A DNA stretch of 5,893 nucleotides from Pseudomonadota bacterium (GTDB taxonomy: Bacteria; Myxococcota; Polyangia; Polyangiales; Polyangiaceae): contig JAEZYO010000919.1 of NCBI GenBank assembly GCA_023419055.1, positions 1 through 5,893 on the forward strand. Reading direction: 5' to 3'. Positions 5,655 through 5,893 of this stretch are shown in pieces. Positions within the stretch are counted from its first letter, which is position 1. Each line of letters opens with the position of its first letter. The position numbers were made by a program, and so were the translations under genes. The notes beneath the pieces were generated by a model. It had not been told where the DNA came from and did not search any database. It saw nothing but the letters and a program-made list of their open reading frames with translations.

Positions 5655-5893
5655 ATGCCCGAACGTATCGTCGTCGCCATGAGCGGAGGAGTCGACTCCT
5701 CTCTCGCTGCAGCACGCCTGCATGCGGCCGGTTTCGACGTGATCGGGGTCACCCTCCACCTCTGGGACTACCCGGACGACGGCACGGTCAAGAGCCGCTG
5801 CTGCGCGCCGGAGGACATCCACGACGCGCGTCGGGTGGCTGATTTCCTCGGCTTTCCGCATTTCGCGTTCGATCGACGCGAGCTCTTCCAGTC
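5655..5893 (+). CDS. mnmA: tRNA-specific 2-thiouridylase MnmA, 5' part only
   Basis: MnmA (TrmU) adenylates uridine 34 of Lys, Glu and Gln tRNAs and installs sulfur at position 2, acting in the cytoplasm with a sulfur carrier. The first 79 codons are visible and the gene runs off the window. The product opens with PERIVVAMSGGVDSSLAA; SGGVDSS (10-16) is the ATP-pyrophosphatase P-loop motif. It continues with GVTLHLWDY and SRCCAPEDIHDARRVADFL (47-65), the segment found in MnmA after the first strand pair. The catalytic cysteines lie further downstream and cannot be checked. The ATG at 5655 places the P-loop at the usual distance from the N-terminus. No Shine-Dalgarno is present; a 12-bp palindrome touches the start codon. 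The other branch of this enzyme family (for example ThiI or other PP-loop proteins) is unlikely given the CCAPED segment. Confidence 0.92.
   Translation, partial: MPERIVVAMSGGVDSSLAAARLHAAGFDVIGVTLHLWDYPDDGTVKSRCCAPEDIHDARRVADFLGFPHFAFDRRELFQ

Noticed and set aside
1..5893. Frequent GAGCTC and CTCGAG words across the window
   Set aside because: They follow from common Glu-Leu and Leu-Glu codon pairs in GC-rich genes and are not spaced as a repeat array.

Overview
The window is dense, very GC-rich bacterial DNA with short intergenic gaps and strong third-position G/C bias. Nothing in it suggests a phage, plasmid, transposon or CRISPR array. The gene set (hybrid sensor kinase, REC-GAF-HD-GYP regulator, FliA-like sigma factor, a probable type III secretion rod-like protein) and the codon use fit a delta-proteobacterial or myxobacterial chromosome (Myxococcota, perhaps Polyangia). 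That placement is inference from style, not from a marker gene.

Layout. Positions 1-1499 (+) hold the 3' part of a PAS-HisKA-HATPase-REC hybrid histidine kinase; its N-terminus lies outside the window. It converges, with a 24-base gap, on a minus-strand group read from right to left: a CPBP/CAAX-type membrane protease (4495-3899), a REC-GAF-HD-GYP response regulator predicted to degrade cyclic-di-GMP (3748-2249), and the octanoyltransferase gene lipB (2243-1524). The regulator and lipB are separated by only 5 bases and look translationally coupled. The 115 to 150 bases between the protease and the regulator contain a hairpin and a 35-bp tandem duplication that copies the regulator's start codon.

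Divergent from the protease, on the plus strand, are a FliA/sigma-28-like sigma factor (4580-5290), a 102-residue protein resembling the SctI/YscI inner-rod family of type III secretion systems (5324-5632), and the 5' end of mnmA, the tRNA 2-thiouridylase (5655 to the window edge).

How they may work together. Two signalling modules (hybrid kinase and HD-GYP regulator) sit next to each other and could form a phosphorelay that lowers cyclic-di-GMP, but this is inferred from proximity only. The sigma factor and the rod-like protein are a plausible regulatory and structural pair from a flagellar or type III secretion regulon, although no other secretion gene is in the window. LipB and MnmA are housekeeping enzymes. 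The most unusual points are the start-codon duplication that creates a 12-codon upstream reading frame overlapping the regulator start as ATGA, the isolated SctI-like gene behind a sigma factor with a degenerate middle region, and a TGTAGATTC element repeated just before two genes that lack a Shine-Dalgarno sequence.
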